Notes: generated by a model from the letters alone, not told the origin. A stretch of DNA of 64,000 bases from Chryseobacterium sp. FH1 (GCF_000735135.1 NZ_JPLZ01000006.1:124001-188000), one strand, 5' to 3'; shown: positions 32,706 to 41,783, numbered from the stretch's first letter. Translations and numbers: made by a program.

Positions 32706-34229
32706 ATGGATTTAGAATTTCAAGAATATAGCACATTACCGAAATATGCTTTCCAAAACCGCTATCAGGAATTCGAAGAAACAAAGCATCTTTCCAAAGA
32801 AGAAAAGGACGAGCATTATCCTTTTGATAAAATGGAAGAGGAATGTGGCGTTTTTGGATTGCATTCGACGGAAAATCAGGATACGTTTTCACTGTCTCAG
32901 TTTGGACTTTTTGCATTACAGCATCGTGGTCAGGAGGCTTGTGGGATTGCGGTTGGTAACAACGGCAAAATCCTTTCTGTAAAAGATGAAGGTCTGGTTT
33001 TGGACGTTTTCAAATCGATAGAAGATCCTCAGCAATATATGGGGAGCACCGTCATCGGTCACACAAGATATACGACTGCTGGAGACAAAAAGAAATACAA
33101 CTTTCAACCGTTTTTTGCGAAGAATGAATATGATCAGATAATCCTTTCTATCGCTCACAACGGAAATCTAACCAATGCAAAACAACTTAGAAAAGAGTTG
33201 GAAGATGAAGGCGTGGTTTTCCGTGCAACTTCTGACACCGAGGTTATTTTAAGATTAATTCAAAAAAATCTTGACCTTGGACTTCGTGGTGCGATCAAAG
33301 CGACGATGGAAAAGATCGAAGGTGCATATTCTGTGGTTGGACTTACAAGAAACAAATTTTTTGCTTTCCGAGATTTCAATGGAATCAGACCTTTGGTTTT
33401 GGGTGCGATAGATGAAAATACATTCGTTGTAGCTTCAGAAAGTTGTGCTTTGGATGGAGTAGGAGCGCAGTATGTGCGCGATGTTTTGCCAGGCGAGATT
33501 ATTTACACAAGTGATAACGAGAAAGGCTTGCAGTCTTATCTTGTAAAAGATGATTGTGTCAACAAGATTTGTGCTTTCGAATATATTTATTTTGCAAGAC
33601 CAGATTCTACTTTGGAAGGCATCAATGTTCACGAGGTGCGTGAGCAATCCGGAATGAAGATCTGGGAACAAGCGCCTGTGGATGCTGATATTGTGATTGG
33701 AGTTCCAGACTCTGGCGTTCCCGCGGCGATTGGTTTTTCCAAGGCTTCAGGTATTCCTTTCAGACCAGTTTTGATTAAAAATAGATACATCGGTAGATCA
33801 TTCATTATTCCGTCGCAGGAGATGAGAGAGCATTTGGTCAACCTAAAACTGAATCCAATTGTTTCCGAGATCAAAGGGAAAAGAGTTGTGATCATCGATG
33901 ATTCTATCGTTCGTGGAACAACTTCCAAACGTTTGGTCAAGATTCTTAAAAAAGCGGGTGTAAAAGAAATCCACTTCCGAAGTGTTTCTCCACCAATCAT
34001 TGCGCCTTGTTTCTTAGGAATTGATACGCCAACCAAAGACGATTTGATTTCTGCGAATATGAACAAAGAAGAACTCAGAAAATATCTGGATGTTGACAGT
34101 TTGGAGTTTCTAAGTGTTGACAATTTGATTAATATTTTAGGATCGCCAAACCATTGCTTCGGATGCTTCACGGAGAAATATCCAGTGAAAAATCCAGACG
34201 AATTGGCTTTTGTAGATCAAGGTGATTAA
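32706..34229 (+). CDS. purF: Amidophosphoribosyltransferase
   Basis: 507 residues. First committed step of purine synthesis: PRPP plus glutamine to phosphoribosylamine. It has a short pre-domain of about 45 residues (it carries DKMEEECGVFGLH), and the Cys after Glu-Glu (Cys48) would become the N-terminal nucleophile after processing of an ~47-residue propeptide; this propeptide is longer than the E. coli form. HRGQEACGIAV, the GNLTNAKQLR block and the PRPP-binding VVIIDDSIVRGTTSKRLV are clear. C-terminal Cys residues (APCFLGIDTPTKDDLI and NHCFGCF) fit the [4Fe-4S] type enzyme, as in Bacillus. Second gene of the purC-purF operon. Confidence 0.97.
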   Translation: MDLEFQEYSTLPKYAFQNRYQEFEETKHLSKEEKDEHYPFDKMEEECGVFGLHSTENQDTFSLSQFGLFALQHRGQEACGIAVGNNGKILSVKDEGLVLDVFKSIEDPQQYMGSTVIGHTRYTTAGDKKKYNFQPFFAKNEYDQIILSIAHNGNLTNAKQLRKELEDEGVVFRATSDTEVILRLIQKNLDLGLRGAIKATMEKIEGAYSVVGLTRNKFFAFRDFNGIRPLVLGAIDENTFVVASESCALDGVGAQYVRDVLPGEIIYTSDNEKGLQSYLVKDDCVNKICAFEYIYFARPDSTLEGINVHEVREQSGMKIWEQAPVDADIVIGVPDSGVPAAIGFSKASGIPFRPVLIKNRYIGRSFIIPSQEMREHLVNLKLNPIVSEIKGKRVVIIDDSIVRGTTSKRLVKILKKAGVKEIHFRSVSPPIIAPCFLGIDTPTKDDLISANMNKEELRKYLDVDSLEFLSVDNLINILGSPNHCFGCFTEKYPVKNPDELAFVDQGD

Positions 34230-34233
34230 ATTT

Positions 34234-34301
34234 GGGCAGCTTTGTCGGCCTTCCGTTCCCTCCCGATTTTACATCGGGATCCACTCAAGTCGGGCTGCGG
34301 G
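34234..34301 (+). repeat. Interspersed repeat family B, copy 2
   Basis: GGGCAGCTTTGTCGGCC, CTTCCGTTCCC, then the hairpin TCCCGAT/ATCGGGA (34261-34267, 34273-34279) and CCACTCAAGTCGGGCTGCGGG. It lies right after purF, before the terminator. It matches 9202-9274 at both ends. Confidence 0.65.
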
Positions 34302-34354
34302 ATTTGTTAAATGATCAAATTTCCTAAACAGTTTAACTTAGGTCAAATAATATA

Positions 34355-34397
34355 AAACCGCCAAAACGATAATCTCGTTTTGGCGGTTTTTTTATTT
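34355..34397 (+). terminator. Terminator of the purC-purF operon
   Basis: Perfect 15-bp stem (34355-34369, 34375-34389) with TAATC loop and a T-run. Confidence 0.85.
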
Positions 34398-34414
34398 TCA
34401 AATTTTGAGGAATA

Positions 34415-34541
34415 AAAACAAAAAACCCTGCCGAAGCAGGGTAAAAACTAATAACCATGAAAACTCAAATTAAACATGAGAATCGAATATTAAGTAGCAA
34501 ACTGTGTGCCAAAAAATATCTTTTCCCAGAAAAGAATTTCC
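34415..34541 (-). ncRNA. Candidate small RNA between purF and ndk
   Basis: The minus strand has a good -7 element (TACATTTG, 34547-34554) and, about 120 bases downstream, a textbook terminator ACCCTGC-TTCG-GCAGGGT with T-run (34425-34442). No minus-strand gene or ORF of useful length lies between. The plus strand lacks the T-run at this hairpin, so the terminator belongs to the minus strand. This fits a short independent RNA antisense to the ndk leader region. Expression is not shown. Confidence 0.4.
34425..34442 (-). terminator. Minus-strand terminator with UUCG tetraloop
   Basis: ACCCTGC-TTCG-GCAGGGT followed by T5GT5 on the minus strand. Confidence 0.75.
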
Positions 34542-34546
34542 GAGAG

Positions 34547-34554
34547 CAAATGTA
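34547..34554 (-). promoter_or_regulatory. -7 promoter element of the candidate small RNA
   Basis: TACATTTG on the minus strand, divergent from the ndk element at 34569-34576. No -33 TTTG at the usual spacing was seen. Confidence 0.35.
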
Positions 34555-34568
34555 ACAAAAAATTATTG

Positions 34569-34576
34569 TAAATTTG
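34569..34576 (+). promoter_or_regulatory. -7 promoter element of ndk
   Basis: TAAATTTG, 29 bases before the ATG at 34606. Confidence 0.5.
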
Positions 34577-34605
34577 CACTTCTTTAAAACAAAAAATAAA
34601 AAATA

Positions 34606-35025
34606 ATGTCAGGAAAAATCACATTTACCATGATCAAGCCAGATGCTGTTGCGGACGGACACATTGGTGCGATCCTTGGAAAAATCAGTGAAGCTGGTTT
34701 TAAAATTAAAGCTTTGAAATTGACGCAACTTACTGTTGCTGATGCTAAGAAATTCTACGAAGTACATTCTGAAAGACCTTTCTACGGAGAATTGGTTGAC
34801 TTTATGTCTTCTGGTCCAATCGTGGCGGCGGTTTTGGAAAAAGATAATGCAGTAGAAGATTTTAGAACTACAATTGGAGCTACAAATCCTGCTGAAGCGG
34901 CTGAAGGTACTATCAGAAAGCTTTTCGCAAGAAGCATCGGAGAAAATGCAGTTCACGGTTCTGACTCAGATGAGAACGCATTGATCGAAGCGCAATTCCA
35001 TTTTTCTGGAAGAGAGATTTTCTAA
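34606..35025 (+). CDS. ndk: Nucleoside diphosphate kinase
   Basis: 139 residues, the normal length. It balances NTP pools by phosphoryl transfer via a His. [16 protein letters not shown] at the start and the catalytic [12 protein letters not shown] block near 112-123 (His115) are complete, and F...AR and [15 protein letters not shown] fill the middle. Single gene with its own promoter; divergent from the candidate small RNA and followed by a strong terminator at 35050-35083. Confidence 0.97.
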   Translation: MSGKITFTMIKPDAVADGHIGAILGKISEAGFKIKALKLTQLTVADAKKFYEVHSERPFYGELVDFMSSGPIVAAVLEKDNAVEDFRTTIGATNPAEAAEGTIRKLFARSIGENAVHGSDSDENALIEAQFHFSGREIF

Positions 35026-35049
35026 TTTCTTCTGGAAATGAATATAAAA

Positions 35050-35083
35050 AAACAGGCTATCACTTATGGTAGCCTGTTTTTTT
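35050..35083 (+). terminator. Terminator of ndk
   Basis: AAACAGGCTA/TAGCCTGTTT stem and T-run. Confidence 0.8.
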
Positions 35084-35097
35084 GTAGTATCGTTTTA

Positions 35098-35207
35098 TAG
35101 CCCCGATGGGAACGGCATCCTTTTTATTTTTTCTTGTCATTACTTTGTTTGGATGACAAATCTTTTGAAAAAATAAAAAGATATAGTGGACAGCGGGATT
35201 AAGCTCC
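35098..35207 (+). repeat. Interspersed repeat family A, copy 2
   Basis: Starts TAGCCCCGATGGGAACGG, CATCCTTTTT, has an inner hairpin TGTCAT/ATGACA, then AAAAAGATATAGTGGACAG, CGGG and GCTCC. Close in its ends to 62713-62828, but with a different inside. Confidence 0.65.
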
Positions 35208-35215
35208 AAATAACT

Positions 35216-35866
35216 TTATAACTTCAATAGCTCAATCGTTCTTTCTGGGTCTGGGGAAGAAAAAACGGCATTTCCGGCGACCAAAACGTCTGCGCCGGCA
35301 TCAAACAATTTCGAAGCATTGTCGAGATTCACGCCACCATCTACTTGAATCAATGCGGTAGAGTTGTTGCTCAAAATCAAATCTTTGGTTTCGCTGATCT
35401 TTTTGTAAGTGTTCTCGATGAATTTCTGGCCGCCAAATCCGGGGTTAACGCTCATCAGCAAAACCAAATCGACGTCTGCAATAATATCTTCTAGCATCAA
35501 AACTGGAGTCGCAGGATTCAAAACAACACCAGCCTTTGCACCTTTGTTTTGGATCAAATTAATAGTCCTGTGAAGGTGAACGCTGGCTTCATAATGTACG
35601 GAAACCAAATCTGCTCCTAGCTTTATAAATTCCTCGACATATTTTTCCGGCTCAACGATCATCAAGTGAACATCGATAAATTTTTTGGCGTGTTGCTGAA
35701 CGGTTTTCATCACAGGAAATCCAAACGAAATGTTTGGGACAAACCGGCCGTCCATCACATCCACGTGAAACCAGTCTGCCTGGGAATTGTTGAGCATCTC
35801 GATGTCTCTCTGTAGATTTCCAAAATCTGCGGAAAGAAGAGAAGGTGCAATAAGTTTTGTTTTCAT
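35216..35866 (-). CDS. rpe: Ribulose-phosphate 3-epimerase
   Basis: 216 residues, TIM barrel of normal length. It interconverts ribulose-5-phosphate and xylulose-5-phosphate in the pentose phosphate pathway. IAPSLLSADFGNL at the start, FHVDVMDGRFVPNISFG near 33-49 (metal-binding His and Asp), FIDVHLMI near 64, MSVNPGFGGQKFI near 137 and the phosphate-binding VDGGVNLDN and VAGNAVF are all present. It lies 61 bases downstream of the M42 peptidase gene on the same strand, so the two may be cotranscribed. Confidence 0.97.
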   Translation of the reverse strand: MKTKLIAPSLLSADFGNLQRDIEMLNNSQADWFHVDVMDGRFVPNISFGFPVMKTVQQHAKKFIDVHLMIVEPEKYVEEFIKLGADLVSVHYEASVHLHRTINLIQNKGAKAGVVLNPATPVLMLEDIIADVDLVLLMSVNPGFGGQKFIENTYKKISETKDLILSNNSTALIQVDGGVNLDNASKLFDAGADVLVAGNAVFSSPDPERTIELLKL

Positions 35867-35927
35867 TTTTACTTTATTAGGTATTAGGTTTAAGATGCTT
35901 ATTAACTGAGAACTAAATCCTAAAACC

Positions 35928-37004
35928 TTAATGGTATTTCAACTTCATTGTCGGTTCGATTTTCAGAAGACTTTCGTAAATCAATTTGATGACATTGCTA
36001 ACGTCTTCTTTGGAGACCATTTCCACAGTTGTGTGCATATATCGCAAAGGCAAAGAGATCAATGCGCTTGGAACACCGCCGTTGGAGTGGGCAAATGCGT
36101 CTGTGTCAGTTCCCGTTGCTCTGCTTGCTGCTGCTCTTTGAAAAGGGATTTCTTTTGTTTTCGCTGTGTCAATAATCAACTCGCGGATTGTGTGATGTAC
36201 GCTTGGAGCGAAGAAAACAACTGGTCCATCGCCACATTTTTGGTCGCCTTCTTTTTTCTTTTCGATCATTGGCGTTGTGGTATCGTGGGTCACGTCTGTC
36301 ACAATTGCAATGTTCGGTTTGATGGTGTCGGCAATCATATCTGCGCCATAAAGTCCAACTTCTTCCTGCACGGAGTTGGTGATGTAAAGTCCGAATGGCA
36401 GTTTCTTTTTGTTTTCTTTCAAAAGTCTTGCAACTTCGGCAATCATAAATCCGCCAATTCTGTTGTCCAAAGCTCGGCAAACGAAATATCTGTCATTCAA
36501 TTCAAAGAACTCGTCTGGATAAGTGATCATACAGCCAACGAAAACTCCTAATTCTTCAACTTCTTTTTTGGTAGTTGCGCCACAGTCGATGAAGATGTTT
36601 TCAATCTTTGGCGTTGGTTCGTTTTGGTTTGCACTTCTGGTGTGAATTGCCGGCCATCCAAAAACGCCTTTCACGATGCCTTTTTCTCCGTGGATGTTCA
36701 CCACTTTGGATGGCGCGATGGTCTGGTCTGATCCGCCATTTCTGATGACGTAGATCAATCCGTCATCAGAAATGTAATTCACATACCAGGAGATTTCATC
36801 GGCGTGAGCTTCTATTACTACTTTGAAATCAGCATCAGGATTGATGATCCCGTAAGCTGTTCCGTAATGATCGACTTCAATTTTGTCAACAAATGGTTTG
36901 ATGTAATCCATCCAGACTTTTTGCCCATTGTGTTCGTAACCTGTTGGAGAAGCGGTATTTAAATATTGCTGTAAGAATTTAATTGATTTCTTTTCGAATT
37001 TCAT
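35928..37004 (-). CDS. M42 family metallopeptidase (glutamyl/deblocking aminopeptidase-like)
   Basis: 358 residues, close to the usual 350. Binuclear metal ligands are readable: the His and Asp of EAHADEISWYV near 65-70, Asp in CRALDNRIGG near 175-182, the Glu pair in SVQEEVGLYGADM near 210-218, Asp in TDVTHDT near 236 and a late His in YMHTTVEMV near 328. M42 enzymes are large cytoplasmic dodecamers that remove N-terminal residues from peptides. It is likely cotranscribed with rpe. No signal peptide. Confidence 0.9.
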   Translation of the reverse strand: MKFEKKSIKFLQQYLNTASPTGYEHNGQKVWMDYIKPFVDKIEVDHYGTAYGIINPDADFKVVIEAHADEISWYVNYISDDGLIYVIRNGGSDQTIAPSKVVNIHGEKGIVKGVFGWPAIHTRSANQNEPTPKIENIFIDCGATTKKEVEELGVFVGCMITYPDEFFELNDRYFVCRALDNRIGGFMIAEVARLLKENKKKLPFGLYITNSVQEEVGLYGADMIADTIKPNIAIVTDVTHDTTTPMIEKKKEGDQKCGDGPVVFFAPSVHHTIRELIIDTAKTKEIPFQRAAASRATGTDTDAFAHSNGGVPSALISLPLRYMHTTVEMVSKEDVSNVIKLIYESLLKIEPTMKLKYH

Positions 37005-37060
37005 ATTGTAAGGAATGATTTTTGATGATGCTATTTGTTAATATAGATGTTGTAAAAGTA

Positions 37061-37765
37061 ATGATTTTTCATAAATTGATTCCGATTCTTTTCCTGTTTA
37101 CTGGCGTATTTTGTTTTTCCCAACAAGATACTCTGGACCTAAAATCCTTTGATGAAATTCCTAAAAGTAAATTGCAGAAGGATGAATTCGGAAACGAATA
37201 TTACTATGATGAGGCTCAGAAAGCGAAAATTTATCAGATCAATGGTGAGCAAGTCATAGTTTTGGATGAGCTTACATTAAGAGCGAATCCACATTTTAAT
37301 AATCAATTGGATAGAAATTTTTACTTTTTCCTTAATAAAAAACTGAATCGCGTATATCCATTGTTTGTAAATGCCCTTGCGCAATACCGGGATATCCAAG
37401 CTGAAAGTGCAAAACTAAAAGGCTCGGAGCGAAGTAAATATATAAAAGGCAGACAGAATGATTTGGCTTCAGCCTATGAAAAACAATTAAGAGAGCTTAC
37501 AACATCGGAAGGGCAGGTTTTTGCAAAGCTGATGAATCGTGCGACGGGAAAAACGGTTTACGAGATCATCAAAGAACTGAGAGGAGGCTGGAGCGCATTC
37601 TGGTGGAATGTGAAAGGAAACATTGCAGATGTAAGTTTGAAAACGCCTTACGATCCGCATAAATATCGTGAAGATCTTTTTGTAGAATCACTTCTACAGT
37701 CTAATTGGAATCTTGGATATTTACAACCATATCCAGGTGCGAATGACTTTAAAGTTAAAAAGTAA
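37061..37765 (+). CDS. DUF4294 exported protein
   Basis: 234 residues from ATG 37061; the earlier ATG at 37022 is not used because the signal peptide starts here (IFHKLIPILFLFTGVFCFSQ). The body has the DUF4294 pattern: YYYDEAQKAKIYQIN, LNRVYPLFVNALAQY near 105-120, KLMNRATGKTVYEIIKELRGG and FWWNVKGNIADVSLKTPY. It is periplasmic by prediction, with no catalytic motif recognised. DUF4294 is nearly confined to Bacteroidetes. Promoter not found. Confidence 0.85.
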   Translation: MIFHKLIPILFLFTGVFCFSQQDTLDLKSFDEIPKSKLQKDEFGNEYYYDEAQKAKIYQINGEQVIVLDELTLRANPHFNNQLDRNFYFFLNKKLNRVYPLFVNALAQYRDIQAESAKLKGSERSKYIKGRQNDLASAYEKQLRELTTSEGQVFAKLMNRATGKTVYEIIKELRGGWSAFWWNVKGNIADVSLKTPYDPHKYREDLFVESLLQSNWNLGYLQPYPGANDFKVKK

Positions 37766-37783
37766 ATCATTATTATAAATCAA

Positions 37784-37816
37784 AAATGCATTACGTTTGG
37801 TAATGCATTTTTTTAT
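37784..37816. terminator. Bidirectional intrinsic terminator
   Basis: AAATGCATTAC/GTAATGCATTT perfect 11-bp stem with a GTTTG loop between convergent genes. Confidence 0.8.
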
Positions 37817-37833
37817 TTTTATCAAATTAAATT

Positions 37834-38466
37834 TTACAATTCTGTAATTAAATAATTCTGATATTTTGATTTGTCAAATGTAAATATTGATGGAGAAAGT
37901 GCTTGGTTCTCTTTGTAATTGCTAATCGAAATTACAGATAAATCGTTGTTTGAGGAAACTTGTTCCAACTTGATCAATTTCTTTTGAGGTGTGTTCACGT
38001 ACAATGTCACACTTTTCAATCCATTTGATTTTACCGGAGTCATTTTTATCACATCAACGGGGATTCCACTGATTGTTTTTTTTCCAGAGTAACTTACGTT
38101 GTATTCTTTTTTATAAGAATCCAGATAACTAAGTGGAGAAAATGCTGTTTGATTGTCATTTGGTTTTGCAACAGTGACTTCTTTATCCTCGTCGCTAATG
38201 TTATAAACCTTGCTGCCATCAAAAATCTGTTCCGTACCCATGATTTTCAATTTGTAACGGTTGTTGTCAGAATAGAAAATGCCAGTTTGACTTGAACCTC
38301 CTGCTGAATATGAAAATTTAAAGTACGAGTTTTTTTTGCTCTTATAGTTTTTGGTAATGTCGTCTAAGATCGTTTTTGATTTCGCATCAATTGTTTGACC
38401 AAAAACCATTAGGTTAACACCTAAAAAAGCGATTACAGAAAAAGACTTTGTGATATAATTTTTCAT
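37834..38466 (-). CDS. lolA: Outer membrane lipoprotein carrier protein LolA
   Basis: 210 residues with signal peptide (SFSVIAFLGVNLMVFGQ). The mature part has the LolA beta-barrel-like fold: TKNYKSKKNSYFKFSY, GIFYSDNNRYKLKIMGTEQIFDGSKVY and DVIKMTPVKSNGLKSVTLYV. It would take lipoproteins across the periplasm from the inner membrane. Bacteroidetes LolA proteins are commonly of this form. -7 element at 38493-38500 and terminator shared with DUF4294. Confidence 0.85.
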   Translation of the reverse strand: MKNYITKSFSVIAFLGVNLMVFGQTIDAKSKTILDDITKNYKSKKNSYFKFSYSAGGSSQTGIFYSDNNRYKLKIMGTEQIFDGSKVYNISDEDKEVTVAKPNDNQTAFSPLSYLDSYKKEYNVSYSGKKTISGIPVDVIKMTPVKSNGLKSVTLYVNTPQKKLIKLEQVSSNNDLSVISISNYKENQALSPSIFTFDKSKYQNYLITEL

Positions 38467-38492
38467 TTAATATTAGCAATTTTATAATTATG

Positions 38493-38500
38493 CAAAGTTA
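38493..38500 (-). promoter_or_regulatory. -7 promoter element of lolA
   Basis: TAACTTTG on the minus strand, 26 bases upstream of the ATG at 38466. Confidence 0.5.
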
Positions 38501-38560
38501 AGTTTTCAATATTGATGCCAATTATTATCAGTGCTAAAGTTTGTTAAGATCCTGAAATAA

Positions 38561-38594
38561 AAAAAACCTTTCCAAAAAAACTGGAAAGGTTTGT
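38561..38594 (-). terminator. Terminator of the M36 protease gene
   Basis: AACCTTTCC/GGAAAGGTT stem (38565-38573, 38583-38591) followed on the minus strand by an eight-T run. Confidence 0.75.
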
Positions 38595-38613
38595 ATTAAT
38601 TGATATTTGCAGA

Positions 38614-41232
38614 TTATTCTACGATCAATTTTTGTGCGTCAGATTTGCCATTTTCTGTGATCACCACAAGGTAAGTTCCTTTTATGAGACCTTGTGTAGA
38701 AACAGAATCTGAACTGTTTTTCTTTCTTTCTAATGATTTTACCACTTTACCACTCAAGTCAATGATATCAATTTTTACAGTTGCACTTCCAACTGTTGGA
38801 GCAGTTTTGATGAAGAATTCGCCTTTTGCAGGGTTAGGGTAGATTCCAAAAGATTTGTTTTTAACAATATCATCAGTACCAAGGATACATCCTTCCGGAA
38901 CATCAAAGGCTTCAACTTGATCAGTTATGTTGTTAGCAGCTCCTGCAGAAGCGCTTTGTCCTAAACCTCTTCTTGCAAAAACATTCCAAATAAGGCAATT
39001 ATCATTGCCTCCATTCAAGGCATCTGCTTGTAAGATAGCATCTCTACCAGAAACAAAACTAGGACTACATGGCTGAAGTTTCAATCCATCCATTACTAGC
39101 TGAAGTGTTTTCGCACTTCCAGAATTTGGATCTGCAGTTACATCTGAGTTGTAACCATATTTTTCTGCCATTTTCCAATGAAGGTCCCAAAGCATTGTTG
39201 CCCAAATTTGTCCAACTGCGTGAGGTTGACCGCCTGTTGTATTGGTGTTTTTGTATGTTAATGGGTTAACACTCATGTTTGTTGAGTATTTATAAGTTCT
39301 GATACCAGTTCCTGTTGTTGTCTGGTTAGAAGAATATGTACCTATACCTCTCGCTGTAGAAGAACTGTCCTCTGGAGTATTTGTTAACATATATGCAAAA
39401 AAGTCAGACCATCCTTCACCCATTTGTTCTAAGTTACTTAAACAGCTATAGCCCACGCCGGTTAATCTGTTGGATATACCATGACCATATTCATGAATGA
39501 CAACACCATTATCTAAACTTGAGTTTTTATATCCAACTCCAAGATCTTTTAATGTAACATTGATCGTTTTTCCATTTGCTATTTCATCTCTTAAAAATGT
39601 GGACTCAGCTGTTCCTAAAATAATTGACGGAATATTGATGTCTGGAGCGGGAACGTTAATTCCTACATCGCCTGCGTTTGTTATTGTTCTATGAATAATA
39701 ACACCAACTGCGCCTGCATTTTTAGCATTTCTAACTTTGGTGTCTAAAGAACAACCAGTATATGTAACCAACGCAATTTTTCCAGATAGACTATTGGCTG
39801 TGAGCGCTGTACATGCATCGGCTATGTTTGTATTAGAGTTTAAAGCTGGTATTGCAACATCACCTGTTACTCCGGTTTCCATCAATAGCCTGCCAACCCC
39901 TGTGGTAGAATAACTAAGTTGTCCCGTAAATACAGGTGGTCTCGAGGCATACTCTGCATCGTTGTAAAATAATCTTTGTTTTAAGCCAATGCCATTATTC
40001 CACAGATACATTTGCATTCTAGGAGCTTGTACGGCGCCGGAAGTCATTTCGAATCCAGGGTTGAAGTTTGCATTATTGTAACCACTACCATCAAAAGCTT
40101 CTGCAAAAACAGCATCATTTCCAACACCTCCCTTCCCAAAATTATTACTTTGGAAATTTCTATTTACTTCTGTAAATCCAAATTTGTAAAAAATATCATG
40201 GATTAAATTATTTGCATAGAAAAGATTGGTTACAGAAGAACTTTTATTATAATATGCACTTATCGTTGTTCCTTCCTGATATGGAAAATCAAAAGTAAAA
40301 GAACCTGTTGTAGAGCTAGTAGGATAAAAGCCAATTGAGTTCGTTGCATTATTATCTACATAAGCAAAAACGTTATTACCTCTTGTATAATTGAAAGTAG
40401 TGTTGCCATTAGAATGCCAGCCTTCTGGTGAGGCGCTTAAATCCCAAGGATTGTTAACGATTGATCTTGAGCCAAATGTTGGCGCCTCAATTGGAAAAGG
40501 GAAAACATTGTAACTTGCATCAGTAACAGCTTTTGTTTGATTTGTTTTTTGAACTTTGCTGTTAGATTCCTGGTTGTAAATGTGGCTTAACAAATGATTG
40601 TTTGGTGTTTCGGTTTCTTCAGAAAAAGCGTGCTCGTCAAAACTACATTCAATTAGCATATTTTGGCTTTCCAAAATCTCGCCATCGGTAAGGCTTACTA
40701 ATACCAAATAATGCAGTTTTTCTGCAGTTTGGTTGATAACCATTAATTGAGCAGGAATTAAACTATTTTCTTTTGCGTAATAAAAACGGACGCTTGCCAC
40801 TTTATCATCTGGTAAATTAATCATTTCCTCACCTTTCTCATCAACGATATGAAGGTTTTTGCTTACATTCAAGTGTCTAAGAGCATGGGATAAAGCTTCT
40901 GATTTGCCTATTCTGTCATCGATAACGTTTAAACTTTTCTTCAGAAAGTTATTGTTGAATGAAATGACTTTTCCTTCACGAATAATTGCTTTTGCTAAAG
41001 AATGATAAATAGGAGTGTTACCATGATATTGTTGAACATTTACAATGTCAGATTTTAAACTTGCGGACTTGTCCTCATTTAAGATTTTGAATTCGGCGTT
41101 TTCGATGCCACGCGCGCTGATATCGTTTTTGATAAAATCTTTAATCAGTCTTTCATTAGATTGTGCATTGAGATTGGCAAACAAAAAGAATGCACCGATA
41201 CCAACACATTTAGGTAGTTGATTTATTTTCAT
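38614..41232 (-). CDS. Secreted M36 (fungalysin) metalloprotease with T9SS sorting domain
   Basis: 872 residues. Signal peptide, then a propeptide (FTP-like) to about 200, and the peptidase domain. The Zn motif is VIHEYGHGISNRL (HExxH) near 578-590, with the later Glu in EGWSDFFAYML as third ligand. Between the two halves a protease-associated (PA) insert lies at about 465-545 (GKIALVTYTGCSLDTKVRNAKNAG, VGVIIHRT). The last ~75 residues are a type IX secretion sorting domain (FGIYPNPAKGEFFI ... SGKVVKSLER ... GTYLVVI). Expected to be a secreted protein-degrading enzyme. Own -7 element at 41266-41273. Confidence 0.9.
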   Translation of the reverse strand: MKINQLPKCVGIGAFFLFANLNAQSNERLIKDFIKNDISARGIENAEFKILNEDKSASLKSDIVNVQQYHGNTPIYHSLAKAIIREGKVISFNNNFLKKSLNVIDDRIGKSEALSHALRHLNVSKNLHIVDEKGEEMINLPDDKVASVRFYYAKENSLIPAQLMVINQTAEKLHYLVLVSLTDGEILESQNMLIECSFDEHAFSEETETPNNHLLSHIYNQESNSKVQKTNQTKAVTDASYNVFPFPIEAPTFGSRSIVNNPWDLSASPEGWHSNGNTTFNYTRGNNVFAYVDNNATNSIGFYPTSSTTGSFTFDFPYQEGTTISAYYNKSSSVTNLFYANNLIHDIFYKFGFTEVNRNFQSNNFGKGGVGNDAVFAEAFDGSGYNNANFNPGFEMTSGAVQAPRMQMYLWNNGIGLKQRLFYNDAEYASRPPVFTGQLSYSTTGVGRLLMETGVTGDVAIPALNSNTNIADACTALTANSLSGKIALVTYTGCSLDTKVRNAKNAGAVGVIIHRTITNAGDVGINVPAPDINIPSIILGTAESTFLRDEIANGKTINVTLKDLGVGYKNSSLDNGVVIHEYGHGISNRLTGVGYSCLSNLEQMGEGWSDFFAYMLTNTPEDSSSTARGIGTYSSNQTTTGTGIRTYKYSTNMSVNPLTYKNTNTTGGQPHAVGQIWATMLWDLHWKMAEKYGYNSDVTADPNSGSAKTLQLVMDGLKLQPCSPSFVSGRDAILQADALNGGNDNCLIWNVFARRGLGQSASAGAANNITDQVEAFDVPEGCILGTDDIVKNKSFGIYPNPAKGEFFIKTAPTVGSATVKIDIIDLSGKVVKSLERKKNSSDSVSTQGLIKGTYLVVITENGKSDAQKLIVE

Positions 41233-41265
41233 TATTAAAATTTATTTTCAATTAAAAAAGATTAG

Positions 41266-41273
41266 CAAAAATA
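41266..41273 (-). promoter_or_regulatory. -7 promoter element of the M36 protease gene
   Basis: TATTTTTG on the minus strand, 33 bases upstream of the ATG at 41232. Confidence 0.5.
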
Positions 41274-41368
41274 TTGAAAATTTTCTTTTTTAATGGTTAA
41301 AACGCAAACAAATTTCGAATATTTGAATTATGAATAATTTATTAACTTAATTTTTATTTATAATGTAA

Positions 41369-41659
41369 TTAGAATAGTTTGTTTCCAACATACACGATAT
41401 TTTGTTTTTCTTGAAAAGATGTGATGCCTTGTCGGAATTTCATCATGTGGTCAGAAACCTGATGGCTTTGAAGATCGTCATTGGATTCCCAAATCTCATG
41501 GATGAAAAATACACCTTTGTTTCGATTGTCTTCGAATAGATCATATTGAATACAGCCTTTCTCCTTGCGGGTTTCTATGACAAGTTTTTTTAATAATTCG
41601 ATAGCATCCATCATAGAGTTTTCCTTGATATGAATAATGGCACTTAGGTAAATGTTCAT
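41369..41659 (-). CDS. ABM domain protein (putative quinol monooxygenase)
   Basis: 96 residues, a single antibiotic-biosynthesis monooxygenase (ferredoxin-like) domain: AIIHIKENSMMDAIELLKKLVIETRKEKGCIQYDLFED near the start, FFIHEIWESNDDLQSHQ in the middle. These small dimeric proteins oxidise quinols or are heme or signal related; the substrate is unknown. Single gene with a -7 element at 41688-41695, divergent from the E2 acyltransferase promoter. Confidence 0.85.
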   Translation of the reverse strand: MNIYLSAIIHIKENSMMDAIELLKKLVIETRKEKGCIQYDLFEDNRNKGVFFIHEIWESNDDLQSHQVSDHMMKFRQGITSFQEKQNIVYVGNKLF

Positions 41660-41687
41660 GGGTTGGTTTTTAAAATAAAATTAATTT

Positions 41688-41695
41688 CAAATTTA
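41688..41695 (-). promoter_or_regulatory. -7 promoter element of the ABM gene
   Basis: TAAATTTG on the minus strand, 28 bases upstream of the ATG at 41659. Confidence 0.5.
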
Positions 41696-41754
41696 TAAAA
41701 AATGACTGTTACAAATTTTAAAAATTAGAATTATACAATTAATAAAAAAATATG

Positions 41755-41762
41755 TATTTTTG
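41755..41762 (+). promoter_or_regulatory. -7 promoter element of the E2 gene
   Basis: TATTTTTG, 21 bases before ATG 41784. It covers the alternative TTG start at 41760, which is therefore rejected. Confidence 0.5.
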
Positions 41763-41783
41763 GGAAAATTCAAAAACAAGACA

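Noticed and set aside
34457-34555. 32-codon plus-strand ORF before ndk
   Set aside because: No similarity to known peptides, no promoter on that strand, and it lies opposite the candidate small RNA; could be chance.
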